Below are positions 52,001 through 59,908 of a DNA stretch of 61,198 bases, one piece after another. Below the pieces are notes generated by a model. It saw only the letters and a list, made by a program, of their open reading frames with translations, was not told where the DNA came from and made no database searches. Location: the NCBI GenBank assembly GCA_902768105.1, contig CACXJZ010000006.1, forward strand, positions 1-61,198, given 5' to 3'. The translations under genes were made by a program, and so were the position numbers. Numbering within the stretch: position 1 is the first letter of the stretch; each line of letters opens with the position of its first letter. This DNA comes from an uncultured Prevotellaceae bacterium (lineage in GTDB: Bacteria; Bacteroidota; Bacteroidia; Bacteroidales; Bacteroidaceae).

Positions 52001-52810
52001 CTCTTTGTGAAGAATTCCAAGGGAGAAACGTTCCTCGACACGTTGATGCGCTACGGACAGAATTACCAGTTGGAGCAGCAGCAGATGCGTAACTCGCTCT
52101 TTGCCGACGACAACGCTGTGGAGATTGCTACGCCGGTCATTCCGAAGGGTGAGCCGTGGAGTGACATTGAGCGTCTCAACAAGGAGCGCGAACTGGTAGG
52201 CATCTATCTTTCTGCTCATCCGCTCGACAATTTCCGTATTGTACTTGACCACCTCTGTAATACGCAATGTAGCGAACTGACAGAGGTCAAGAAACTGACT
52301 GACCGTGAGGAGATTGTTGTGGGAGGCATTGTGACAAACGTCAGGACTGGTGTCTCCAGGAACAACAAACCGTATGGCATCGTTACCATCGAGGACTTCA
52401 ACGGCTCGGGCGAGCTGGCATTCTTCGGCGAGGAGTGGCCCAAGTGGAACAGCTGGTTCACCAACGATGCTCCGCTCTTCATCTCCGGCAAGCTCGTACA
52501 ACGATGGAAGGACAGCACACAGCTCGATTTCCGCGTTCAGAAGATTGAATATCTGCAGACGGTGAAAGAGAATGCCATTGACCACATTACCATCACGATG
52601 ACCACCGATCTGCTTAACGACCAAATCGTCAGCGAGCTCAGTGGCGTGATTGATGACTGTCCTGGTAATACGTCGCTCTTCTTCCAGCTGCACGATGCCC
52701 GTAAACAGCATAACGTGCTATTGGAGTGCCATCGCGGTAAGATTGACGTACGCCCCTCCCTGCTTCAGTTCATTGACCAGACCGAGGGAATGGAGTATCA
52801 CATCAATTAA
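49076..52810 (+). CDS. dnaE: DNA polymerase III alpha subunit
   Basis: 1244 residues. Catalytic subunit of the replicative polymerase. PHP domain at the N-terminus (HLHVHTYYSILDGQASIKRL, VTDHGDMFG), the C-family polymerase core (GPGRGSAAGSVVAYCLGIT and PDIDTDFDDDGRG with the catalytic Asp residues), the finger region (PTVFEDLIAMNALYRPGPMG), a helix-hairpin-helix region and a C-terminal OB-fold. Length is usual for Bacteroidetes DnaE. It stands alone with trxA behind it. Confidence 0.97.
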   Translation: MQDFIHLHVHTYYSILDGQASIKRLVDKAISNGMKGMAVTDHGDMFGIKEFHDYCMGVNKSRKKEGLPPFKPIFGCEMYVARNGSKLKKTDKSDMGGYHLIVLAKNERGYRNLIKLVSDSWTKGFYMRPRTDHEDLERYHEGLIVCSACIAGEVPKKILNGDIEGARKSIEWHKRVFGDDYYLELQRHEVKDPTIRANRETFPMQQQANKVLIELAREYGIKLICTNDVHFVDQENAEAHDHLLCLATSKDLDDPTRMLYSKQEWFKTREEMNEVFQDVPEALTNTLEILDKVEIYSLDHDPIMPFFPIPESFGTEELWRQKFTKEDLYKEFTSDENGENQLSPEEGEKKIKKLGGYDKLYRIKFEADYLAKLAYEGAHRIYGNSEDSSLPPEVEERVRFELHIMKTMGFPGYFLIVQDFINSARDELGVMVGPGRGSAAGSVVAYCLGITKIDPLKYDLLFERFLNPDRISLPDIDTDFDDDGRGKVLKWVEDKYGHENCAHIITYATMATKNSIKDVARVEKVTISQSNALCKAIPDRLPDGPDGKATKMNLPNAIKYVKELREAEASPDPALRNTIKYARMLEGTVRGTGIHACGFIICRDPISDHVPVSTADDPDFKDTKTNCTQYDGHVIESTGLIKMDFLGLKTLSEMKEACLNIKRTRGIDVDLDQIPIDDPKTYELYQQGRTVGTFQFESSGMQKYLRELKPTVFEDLIAMNALYRPGPMGYIPQFIKRKHGEEPITYDIPVMEKYLKDTYGITVYQEQVMLLSRLLADFTRGESDALRKAMGKKKKDIVDAMKPKFIEGGMKNGHDPKVLEKIWADWEAFASYAFNKSHAACYSWVAYQTAYLKANYPAEFMAAIMSRRRDQITEITKLMDECKAMNIRTLGPDVNESYEKFGVNQHGEIRFGLAAIKGMGDAVAEAIINEREKNGPYKSIFNFIERVNLSSVNRKALESLALSGGFDSFGIRREDLFVKNSKGETFLDTLMRYGQNYQLEQQQMRNSLFADDNAVEIATPVIPKGEPWSDIERLNKERELVGIYLSAHPLDNFRIVLDHLCNTQCSELTEVKKLTDREEIVVGGIVTNVRTGVSRNNKPYGIVTIEDFNGSGELAFFGEEWPKWNSWFTNDAPLFISGKLVQRWKDSTQLDFRVQKIEYLQTVKENAIDHITITMTTDLLNDQIVSELSGVIDDCPGNTSLFFQLHDARKQHNVLLECHRGKIDVRPSLLQFIDQTEGMEYHIN

Positions 52811-52857
52811 ACATTATACATTAAACATTAAATATTCAACATTTAAAATTAAAGATT

Positions 52858-53172
52858 ATGGAAGTACAGATCACCAGTGAGAATTTCGAGAGCCTGAAAA
52901 ATGGTCAGCTCCCGTTTGTAGTGGATTTCTGGGCAACATGGTGCGGACCCTGCCGCATGATTGGCCCCATCATCAGCGAGCTTGCCAAGGAGTACGACGG
53001 CAAGATTGTTGTGGGTAAGTGTGATGTTGAGGAAAACGAAGACCTCACAGCCGAATTCGGCATCCGTAACATCCCCTCCATCCTTTTCTTCAAGGACGGC
53101 GAGGTGATTGACAAAGTCGTAGGTGCTGTCAGCAAGGCAACCCTCGACGAGAAGTTCAAGGCTCTGCTGTAA
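52858..53172 (+). CDS. trxA: Thioredoxin
   Basis: 104 residues. Cytoplasmic disulfide reductase with the classical active site Cys29-Gly-Pro-Cys32 in [11 protein letters not shown] and the cis-Pro loop [10 protein letters not shown]. It follows dnaE after a 47-base gap filled with ACATTAAACATT-like repeats. Its last 17 bases overlap the convergent tsaE gene. Confidence 0.96.
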   Translation: MEVQITSENFESLKNGQLPFVVDFWATWCGPCRMIGPIISELAKEYDGKIVVGKCDVEENEDLTAEFGIRNIPSILFFKDGEVIDKVVGAVSKATLDEKFKALL

Positions 53173-53587
53173 GAGCTACAATCCTTCTACCGTCATCCTG
53201 CTCGGTGATGCTGACACGTACGGCATCCTCGGGCAGGATGTCTTCTATCAGCTCAGGCCACTCGATGAAGCACAGCGAGCCTGAGTAGAAATATTCCTCG
53301 TAGCCCATGTCATAGACTTCCTCAATGCGTTTGATGCGATAGAAGTCGAAGTGGTAGATGGGAACCTCTCCTAACCTCCCCGTCTCATATTCATTCACTA
53401 TGGCGAAGGTGGGTGAGGTGATGACATCTTCGACCCCCAGCTCTTCGCACACGGCCTTGATAAACGTGGTTTTTCCTGCGCCCATCTTTCCGTAGAAGGC
53501 AAAGACACGACGGTCGCCTATCTGACTGACAAACTCGCGGGCCGCATCGCGTATGGTTTCAATATTTTCTATGACTATTTCCTTCAT
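53156..53587 (-). CDS. tsaE: tRNA threonylcarbamoyladenosine biosynthesis ATPase TsaE
   Basis: 143 residues. Walker [21 protein letters not shown], the [13 protein letters not shown] switch region and HFDFYRI, then a Walker B-like [10 protein letters not shown]. TsaE supports the TsaB-TsaD complex that makes t6A37 on ANN-reading tRNAs. Its ATG overlaps the porX stop (ATGA), and its end overlaps trxA tail to tail. Confidence 0.94.
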   Translation of the reverse strand: MKEIVIENIETIRDAAREFVSQIGDRRVFAFYGKMGAGKTTFIKAVCEELGVEDVITSPTFAIVNEYETGRLGEVPIYHFDFYRIKRIEEVYDMGYEEYFYSGSLCFIEWPELIEDILPEDAVRVSITEQDDGRRIVALTAEP

Positions 53588-55134
53588 CGTTTTCTGCTTT
53601 TCATTGTGACTAACGGTATCATCATCTCCTCCAGCGAGATTCCTCCGTGCTGGAAGGTGTCCTTGTAGTAGCTGACGTAGTAGTTATAGTTGTTGGGGTA
53701 GGCGAAGAAATCGTCTCCCGTAGCAAAGACGTAGCTCGTCGAGAGGTTCGGAGCCGGTAGGTGTGCCTGTTGTGGATTCTTGATGACAAACAGGTCCTTG
53801 GCATCGTACGACAGGTTCTTGCCGAGCTTGTAGCGCAGGTTGGTGTTGGTGTTGCGGTCGCCGATAATCTTGACGGGTTTCGTGCAGCGTATGGAGCCGT
53901 GGTCGGTGGTGATGATGACGCGATAGTCCGTCTGTGCCAGCTGGCGGAACAGTTCACTCACCACTGAGTGTCGGAACCACGAGAGTGTGATGCTGCGGTA
54001 GGCTGATTCGTTGTTGGCCAGCTCGCGTACCATCTTCGACTCCGTGTGGGCATGCGAGAGCATATCGATGAAGTTGAACACGACGACGTTCAGGTCGTTC
54101 TTCTCGAGGGTGTTCAGCTGCTGCAGGAATCGCTCTGCCTCTGTCGAGCTGTTGATTTTATGGTACGAGAAGCTGTTGTGCCGACGATAGCGGTCAAGCT
54201 GTGTCTGAATGAGGGGTGCCTCGTTGAGGTTCTTGCCTTCCTCCTCGTCTTCGTCCACCCACAGGTCAGGGAACATCTGTGCAATCTGGTCAGGCAGGAG
54301 TCCTGAGAAGATGGCGTTACGGGCATACTGCGTGGCCGTAGGCAGGATGCTGCAATAGAGCTGCTCGTCAATGTCAAAGAGGTCGCTTATCTCTGGCTCC
54401 AGCGTCTTCCACTGGTCGTAGCGGAAGTTGTCGAACACCACCAGAAAGACTTTTTCTCCGTTGTTCAGACGGGGGAAAACGGTGGTCTTGAAGATTTGTG
54501 GAGAGAGCAGGGGAGCGTTTTCTGCGGTTCCTATCCAGTCGAGGTAGTTCTTCTTCACGAACTTCGCAAAGCCGAGGTTCGCCTCTTCCTTCTGCATCTG
54601 CAGCATCTCCGTCATAGCCGAGTCAGCAGCGCTGAGCTCCAGCTCCCAGTGTACCAGCTTCTTGTATATCTGCGTCCAGTCTTCCCACGACCGGCAGTCC
54701 ATAATCTGCATGGCTATCTGCTGGAACTGCTGCTGATAGCCGCTCTGCGTCTCTTCGGTCACCAGCTCGCGCCGGTGGATGTTCTTCTTCAGCGTGAGCA
54801 GTATCTGGTTGGGGTTCACGGGCTTGATGAGGTAGTCGGCAATCTTGCGGCCAATAGCCTGATTCATGATGTCCTCTTCTTCGCTCTTCGTCACCATCAC
54901 CACGGGTACGGAGGGGGCTATCTCCTTGATGCGCTGCAGCGTGTCGAGTCCGGAGAGTCCGGGCATCATCTCGTCGAGCAGCACCAGGTCAAACGTGTGC
55001 TGAAGGCATTGCTCAATAGCGTCGGGGCCATTGGTCACTGTGATTACTTCGTAACCCTTCTTTTCCAGGAAGAGCAGGTGTGGACGCAACAATTCCATTT
55101 CGTCGTCAGCCCATAGTAGTAGTCCGTTCGTCAT
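53584..55134 (-). CDS. porX: PorX-type response regulator with PglZ domain
   Basis: 516 residues from the ATG at 55134 (a TTG one codon upstream is also open). N-terminal receiver domain: acidic pocket ADDE, phospho-acceptor Asp in [14 protein letters not shown], Thr in VTKSEEE, Lys in YLIKPVNP. A helical linker leads to a C-terminal PglZ/alkaline-phosphatase-like domain ([38 protein letters not shown], all metal-site motifs). In Porphyromonas PorX controls type IX secretion with PorY and a sigma factor, and its PglZ part is a phosphodiesterase. It lies in line with the PorW-like gene. Confidence 0.9.
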   Translation of the reverse strand: MTNGLLLWADDEMELLRPHLLFLEKKGYEVITVTNGPDAIEQCLQHTFDLVLLDEMMPGLSGLDTLQRIKEIAPSVPVVMVTKSEEEDIMNQAIGRKIADYLIKPVNPNQILLTLKKNIHRRELVTEETQSGYQQQFQQIAMQIMDCRSWEDWTQIYKKLVHWELELSAADSAMTEMLQMQKEEANLGFAKFVKKNYLDWIGTAENAPLLSPQIFKTTVFPRLNNGEKVFLVVFDNFRYDQWKTLEPEISDLFDIDEQLYCSILPTATQYARNAIFSGLLPDQIAQMFPDLWVDEDEEEGKNLNEAPLIQTQLDRYRRHNSFSYHKINSSTEAERFLQQLNTLEKNDLNVVVFNFIDMLSHAHTESKMVRELANNESAYRSITLSWFRHSVVSELFRQLAQTDYRVIITTDHGSIRCTKPVKIIGDRNTNTNLRYKLGKNLSYDAKDLFVIKNPQQAHLPAPNLSTSYVFATGDDFFAYPNNYNYYVSYYKDTFQHGGISLEEMMIPLVTMKSRKR

Positions 55135-55151
55135 CAATTATCAATTTTCAA

Positions 55152-58100
55152 TTATCGATAGAAATCTTCGTCAAAGTCAAAATTACCATACTCGGAGTCG
55201 TCAGCATCGTCAGCGTCTTCCGAGTCCTCTGGGTTGTCGGAGTCGTCAGGCGTCTCAATGATGGTCTCGGGGTCGCCCAGCAGTTGCTGGTTGCTGATGT
55301 CCAGCGGAGCCAGCTCACGTTCGTAGAACTCGTCGTAGTCGTTATAGCTGAACGCCGTGCCCAGCTTCTGCAGGTTCTCGTCGCTGATCATGAGGTGACG
55401 GCATCCCTGCAGACGTTCCTTCATCTGCGCATCGTTGTACAGCATGTGCACATACTGCCGCACCTCGTCGTAGCTCAGGAATCCCTTGACAATCATGCGA
55501 CTGATGCCCTCGCCGTGCTCCACCTCAATCTCGAAATTTCGCACCAGGTAGTTGGTGAAGTTATAGCGCGCCAGCTCATAGAGCAGCTGGTTGCCGTTGA
55601 TGGAGTCAGGACGGTAGGCGAGCACGAAGTTGAAGCGTGTGTTACGCTCCGTACTCAGCGTATCGACGGCCGTTGAGTCGCGGTCGTTCATGACTGCCTC
55701 ACGATGGCTCCACACGTCGACCATGTCGAAGTGTCCACCATGCAGTCTGCGGCCTTCCTGCACGCCACGCACAATCATACCTGCAATGGGACTTACCTCG
55801 TTGTCTGGATACTGCTCGACCACCGTCTTCATCCTGGCGAGACAGCTGTCGGCCTGTCCGTCGTTGAGTAGCGTCAGTCCCTCAATGAAGATGAACTTCG
55901 CACGGTGGGCTCCTTGCGGGAACCGTTGTGCCGAGAGTCGTGCGTTGGCTTTCACCTCCTGTATGCGGTCGGCACGGAAGGCGTCGAACGTGGCGGCATA
56001 GAGCGAGTCTTCAATGTGTACGCCGAAGCGCGCGTTCTCCACGAAGTAGGGGTCGCTGAGCACTGTTGTCCACTGGCTCTCAGGGAAGCTTCGTTTCAGC
56101 TTCTCCAGACATTGCTGTGCCTCGTACGTCTTTCCTTGTCTTGAGTAGAGCAGGAAGAGGTGGTAGAGTGCCTCGTCGTTACGGCTGTAGTCCGGGAAGC
56201 TGTTGGTGAGTCGCGTCAGGTACTGCTCACACTTGTGCAGGTTGTCGAGCTTGTCCTTGAAGATGACGCCGCCGTTCATCAGCGCATCCTTCAGCAGCTC
56301 GTTGCTGGCTGCCAGTTGTTCCTCGGTGAAGGGTATCTGTGCCAGGTAGTATTCGCGTGTGTGTGGGTCGGCGGCAGTCGTGTCGGGAGTGGCCTCTCCT
56401 CCGCCGTTCGCCGTGGGTGTTGCTGTGGAGTCAGTAGGCAGGGCTTCTCCGTCGGGTGTCACAGGCTCGTCCAGCTTCACCACCGTCCTGTTCACGCGCT
56501 GCCAGTTATCTACATTCTCGCGCTTGCCCCACTGCCGTTCGAATGCCTGCTTACCCTGACTGACGGCTTGCGGGTTATAGAAGTACCACGTGCCCTGCTG
56601 CTGGTTGGCTGGCGTGGTGGGCGTCGTAGGTCGGGTAGGGGTGAGGTTGCCGCCTCCCTGGTTGCGTAGGGCCTCTTCTGCTTCAGCTTCCTCGCGTGCC
56701 TCGCGTTCCTCTTTTTCTTTCTGTTTCAGCGCCTCAATCACGCGGTCGATGGCTGCCAGACGCTCTGCCTCGGGCATGCGTGCCAGCGCTTGCAGCGAGT
56801 CTTGCAGGTGTACGGTCTCCGTGTGTGGCACCAGTTCGTCGAGCAGCTTCGAGCGTTTCGACAGCTGTTCGTAGTCGGGACGGTCCTGGTCGAGCAGTCC
56901 GATGGCCTCGCTGTAGCAACGGTGTGCGTCGCCGAACTGTTCGCGCTGCCAGTACAGGTCGCCGAGCTTGAGCAGCAGCACGCCTTTCTCGATGCCGTTG
57001 CGTGTGGCTTTCTTGTTGCCTGTCTCGTAGGCGTCGATGGCTCTTAGTGTGTCGCGTTCCGTCAGGTAGATGTTGCCGATGGCGTAATACACCTGGTCCA
57101 GGTAGTCCTTGTTGTTGTCTGACGCTGCCATCCTGCGCAGCCTGCCAATCATCTTCTTCGCCTGTCCCTGTGCCATCACTTCGGTGGAGGCTATGCGGGC
57201 ATTGAAGTCAAGCTCGTAGGGAGGACTCATGCGTGACACCTTGCGGAAACAGCGGTATGCCTCTTCCTTGTGCCCCAGCCGTGCCTGCAGCTGTCCCAGG
57301 AGGAACCACTCACGTGCCCGCTGTGTACGGCGGCGCTCATGCTTGATGACCTGCCGCAGGTAGGGTACGGCCTCCTCATATTGTCCGGCACGTATGTAGT
57401 AGTCCGCGTAGGCGTAGTCCCAGTCTTTCACGGCGCGGTAGTCCATCGAGTCACGCTTCATGTTGCGTATCACGTCCTCGGCCTCGTAGAGCCAGCCCAG
57501 CTCGGTGTAGCTCTTCGTCAGCCACGCACGGGCGATGCCGTTGATGTGGGGTCGTGTCTCAAACAGCCTGCTCATGTACGAGAACGTGGCTGCGGCCTCC
57601 TCGAACTCTCCCTTCTGGAACTGCGACTTTCCCAGCAGCAGCCAGCACTTCCAGATGAAGGGGTTGTACTCCCTGCGGTTCAGCCACTCTATGTCGCGTG
57701 CTGTCTTCCTGCGTTCCTTCGTCCACTCGGGCTTACGCTTGATGCTGTGTCGGCGTATGGCTTTCTCGGCCTTCTCTATCGAGCGGTCGAACTTGCCTCC
57801 TCCGATGGTGCGTGTCTGCTTGTTGGCCACCATGTAGAGCGGTATCATCTCCGTGAAGTTGTCGCGATGGCCCTTTTCCTGCTCCTCGCTACCTTCGATG
57901 AACGCCTGCGAGCCGTTGTAATAGATATTGTATCGCGCGTGGAAGGCGTGGAAGAATCGTGACCGTGCCGTGTTCTGCTTCGTGGCACAGCTGGTGAGGA
58001 GGAGCAAGGAGGTAAGGAGCGAAGGAGTAAGTAGCCAAAGGATGGTCTTGCACAGGTCTGCCAGCTTGCACGAGCCGCGGCTGCTGCACGAGGCACAGGT

Positions 58101-58229
58101 CTCCCGTTCCTTGTCGTCGCCACATTCTCCGCCGTTTACCACAGGCTCATCCTTGTCACCCCATGAGAGGAGGGCGGCAATAATCCCCAGAATGAGGATG
58201 GAACCTATGATAATCAATGCGAAAGTCAC
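55152..58229 (-). CDS. PorW/SprE-like TPR lipoprotein with an added Cys-rich membrane N-terminus
   Basis: 1025 residues. Starts at GTG 58229 (GTGA overlap with aroA). The first about 60 residues look like a separate small protein: membrane helix TFALIIIGSILILGIIAALL and a Cys cluster (CASCSSRGSC). Then comes an in-frame lipoprotein signal (LLTSLLLLTSC, Cys81) and the body ATKQNTARSRFFHAFHARYN followed by many TPR-like helical repeats (to about 470), a Pro/Thr-rich spacer, and further TPRs (about 690-960) with an acidic end. PorW/SprE proteins support type IX secretion. The fusion means that either the lipobox is not used or translation starts inside. Confidence 0.8.
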   Translation of the reverse strand: MTFALIIIGSILILGIIAALLSWGDKDEPVVNGGECGDDKERETCASCSSRGSCKLADLCKTILWLLTPSLLTSLLLLTSCATKQNTARSRFFHAFHARYNIYYNGSQAFIEGSEEQEKGHRDNFTEMIPLYMVANKQTRTIGGGKFDRSIEKAEKAIRRHSIKRKPEWTKERRKTARDIEWLNRREYNPFIWKCWLLLGKSQFQKGEFEEAAATFSYMSRLFETRPHINGIARAWLTKSYTELGWLYEAEDVIRNMKRDSMDYRAVKDWDYAYADYYIRAGQYEEAVPYLRQVIKHERRRTQRAREWFLLGQLQARLGHKEEAYRCFRKVSRMSPPYELDFNARIASTEVMAQGQAKKMIGRLRRMAASDNNKDYLDQVYYAIGNIYLTERDTLRAIDAYETGNKKATRNGIEKGVLLLKLGDLYWQREQFGDAHRCYSEAIGLLDQDRPDYEQLSKRSKLLDELVPHTETVHLQDSLQALARMPEAERLAAIDRVIEALKQKEKEEREAREEAEAEEALRNQGGGNLTPTRPTTPTTPANQQQGTWYFYNPQAVSQGKQAFERQWGKRENVDNWQRVNRTVVKLDEPVTPDGEALPTDSTATPTANGGGEATPDTTAADPHTREYYLAQIPFTEEQLAASNELLKDALMNGGVIFKDKLDNLHKCEQYLTRLTNSFPDYSRNDEALYHLFLLYSRQGKTYEAQQCLEKLKRSFPESQWTTVLSDPYFVENARFGVHIEDSLYAATFDAFRADRIQEVKANARLSAQRFPQGAHRAKFIFIEGLTLLNDGQADSCLARMKTVVEQYPDNEVSPIAGMIVRGVQEGRRLHGGHFDMVDVWSHREAVMNDRDSTAVDTLSTERNTRFNFVLAYRPDSINGNQLLYELARYNFTNYLVRNFEIEVEHGEGISRMIVKGFLSYDEVRQYVHMLYNDAQMKERLQGCRHLMISDENLQKLGTAFSYNDYDEFYERELAPLDISNQQLLGDPETIIETPDDSDNPEDSEDADDADDSEYGNFDFDEDFYR

Positions 58230-59479
58230 TCTTCACTTATTTGGAACCCTGCCTGAACAAGGTCGTCCCAGTAGCGCGGATACGACTTGCTCACCACCTG
58301 CGGGTTGTTAATCGTCAGACCGTCAATGCGCAGGGCTGCTGGTGCAAAGGCCAGGGCCATGCGGTGGTCCTCGTATGTGTCGATGCCTGCCTCGAGGTCA
58401 GGCTCACAGCGCTCACCGTCCCAGATGAGTTCCGTGCCGTCACCCTCGCGCAGCACGTAGCCCAGCTTGCGCATCTCCTTGATGAGCGCCACGATGCGGT
58501 CGGTCTCCTTGATTTTCAGCGTCGAGAGACCACGGAAGTGGAACGGTATGTTCATCACGGCACAGCACACGACGAACGTCTGTGCCAGGTCGGGCGAGTT
58601 GACGAAGTCGTACTCCAGTCGGGGCACGCTACGTCCGCTCCTGCGCAGCGTCACTGTGGTGGGCACGCCGCGCTGCGTGGTTCCGAACGTCGTCCTCACG
58701 CCCAGCAGGCTGAAGATGTAGCGCACCGAAGAGTCGCCCTGGCGCGAACCGTCAGTCAGACCCTCCAGCCTTATCTCGTCATCCTCGTTCTGCGACAAGG
58801 CCATCATCTCGTACCAGTACGACGCTGCGCTCCAGTCGTTCTCAATCAGGTAGGCACGCTCCGTGTAGGGCTTTGGCTTCACCTCGATGGTATCTATGTC
58901 AGACCATTCGGCCTCCGAGCCAAACTGGTGCATCACCGACAGCGTCAGGTCAATGTACGGCCGCGAGATAATCTTGCCCGTCAGCCTAAGCGTCAGACCC
59001 TTCCTCAGCGCAGGACCAATCATCAGCAGCGCCGAGATGTACTGCGAGCTCACGTTGCCAGGAATCTCCAGCAAGCCGCCTTCCAGCCGTTTGCCGCAGA
59101 TGCGCAGCGGCGGGTAGCCATGCTCGCCCACGTAGCTGATGTCAGCACCCAGCGAGCGCAGCGCATTCACCAGCAGCTCTATCGGACGGTGCTTCATGCG
59201 CTCCGTGCCCGTCAGCGTGTGGCAGTGGCCGTCGAGCACGCTCAGGTACGCTGTCATGAAGCGCATGGCCGTGCCTCCTGCCTTGATGTCTATCTCGTCA
59301 GGCATGTCACGCAGCGCGTGGATAATCACTTCTGTGTCGTCACAGTCGCTCAGGTTCTCGGGCAGAATCGTTCCTCCCGACAACGCATAGATGATGAGCG
59401 CACGGTTCGATACGCTCTTCGAAGCAGGCAATTTGATTGTCCTGTTCAGCACCTCTGGTGCCTTGATGGTATATCTCAT
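58226..59479 (-). CDS. aroA: 3-phosphoshikimate 1-carboxyvinyltransferase (EPSP synthase)
   Basis: 417 residues. Shikimate pathway, cytoplasm: joins phosphoenolpyruvate to shikimate 3-phosphate. Motifs: LPASKSVSNRALI with the phosphoenolpyruvate Lys, GGTAMRFMTAYLS, IPGNVSSQYISALLM, KIKETDRI, and YEDHRMALAFAPAAL. Slightly short for the family, as usual in Bacteroidetes. First gene of the aroA-porW-porX-tsaE overlapping run. Confidence 0.95.
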   Translation of the reverse strand: MRYTIKAPEVLNRTIKLPASKSVSNRALIIYALSGGTILPENLSDCDDTEVIIHALRDMPDEIDIKAGGTAMRFMTAYLSVLDGHCHTLTGTERMKHRPIELLVNALRSLGADISYVGEHGYPPLRICGKRLEGGLLEIPGNVSSQYISALLMIGPALRKGLTLRLTGKIISRPYIDLTLSVMHQFGSEAEWSDIDTIEVKPKPYTERAYLIENDWSAASYWYEMMALSQNEDDEIRLEGLTDGSRQGDSSVRYIFSLLGVRTTFGTTQRGVPTTVTLRRSGRSVPRLEYDFVNSPDLAQTFVVCCAVMNIPFHFRGLSTLKIKETDRIVALIKEMRKLGYVLREGDGTELIWDGERCEPDLEAGIDTYEDHRMALAFAPAALRIDGLTINNPQVVSKSYPRYWDDLVQAGFQISEE

Positions 59480-59596
59480 TTGTATAGATTTCTTTCTTAA
59501 TAACCCACAAAGTTACAAATTATTTTTCATTATCTATAATGAAATGGCAGAAATAACATTTATTATAGAACTTTTTATGAAAAATTGCAGGAAAAA

Positions 59597-59628
59597 TTTG
59601 CACATTTCAGAAAAACATCGTACCTTTG
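59597..59628 (+). promoter_or_regulatory. Promoter upstream of tRNA-Pro
   Basis: TTTG (59597-59600), 20 bases, TACCTTTG (59621-59628), then CAGC. About 95 bases before the tRNA. A second promoter-like motif, 19 of 21 bases identical to the sigma-gene promoter core, lies at 59696-59716. Confidence 0.75.
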
Positions 59629-59726
59629 CAGCGCTTTTCGAGTAAAAGCACTGCGAAGATGGGCTGCACCTCAGCATAAAACAAGTTTTCTGCATTCGGT
59701 TTGCACCATCCTTGCAACCTAAGGAT

Positions 59727-59799
59727 CGGGATTTAGCGCAGTTGGTAGCGCACACGTCTGGGGGGCGCGAGGTCGCTGGTTCGAGTCCAGTAATCCCGA
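59727..59799 (+). tRNA. tRNA-Pro (anticodon GGG)
   Basis: 73 bases. Acceptor CGGGATT/AATCCCG, discriminator A; D stem GCGC/GCGC; anticodon loop CTGGGGG with GGG at 59760-59762; T stem GCTGG/CCAGT. The anticodon stem CACGT/GCGCG has an A-C mismatch (59754 against 59768). CCA is not encoded. Confidence 0.93.
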
Positions 59800-59808
59800 C
59801 AATCATAC

Positions 59809-59906
59809 ATCATCCCTCTTCCATCATCCCTCTTCCATCATCCCTCTTCCATCATCCCTCTTCCATCATCCCTCTTCCATCATCCCTCTTCCATCATCCC
59901 TCTTCC
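59809..59906. repeat. 14-bp minisatellite, 7 perfect copies
   Basis: ATCATCCCTCTTCC repeated seven times without error, from 10 bases after tRNA-Pro to the stop codon of the Fic gene. Related degenerate units lie on the other side of the Fic gene (61079-61109). Confidence 0.97.
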
Positions 59907-59908
59907 AT

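Noticed and set aside
58217-59500. 427-residue plus-strand open frame
   Set aside because: Antisense shadow of aroA, whose catalytic motifs are plain on the minus strand.
59809-59906. CRISPR array
   Set aside because: The 14-bp units are back to back without spacers and no cas genes are near; this is a minisatellite.
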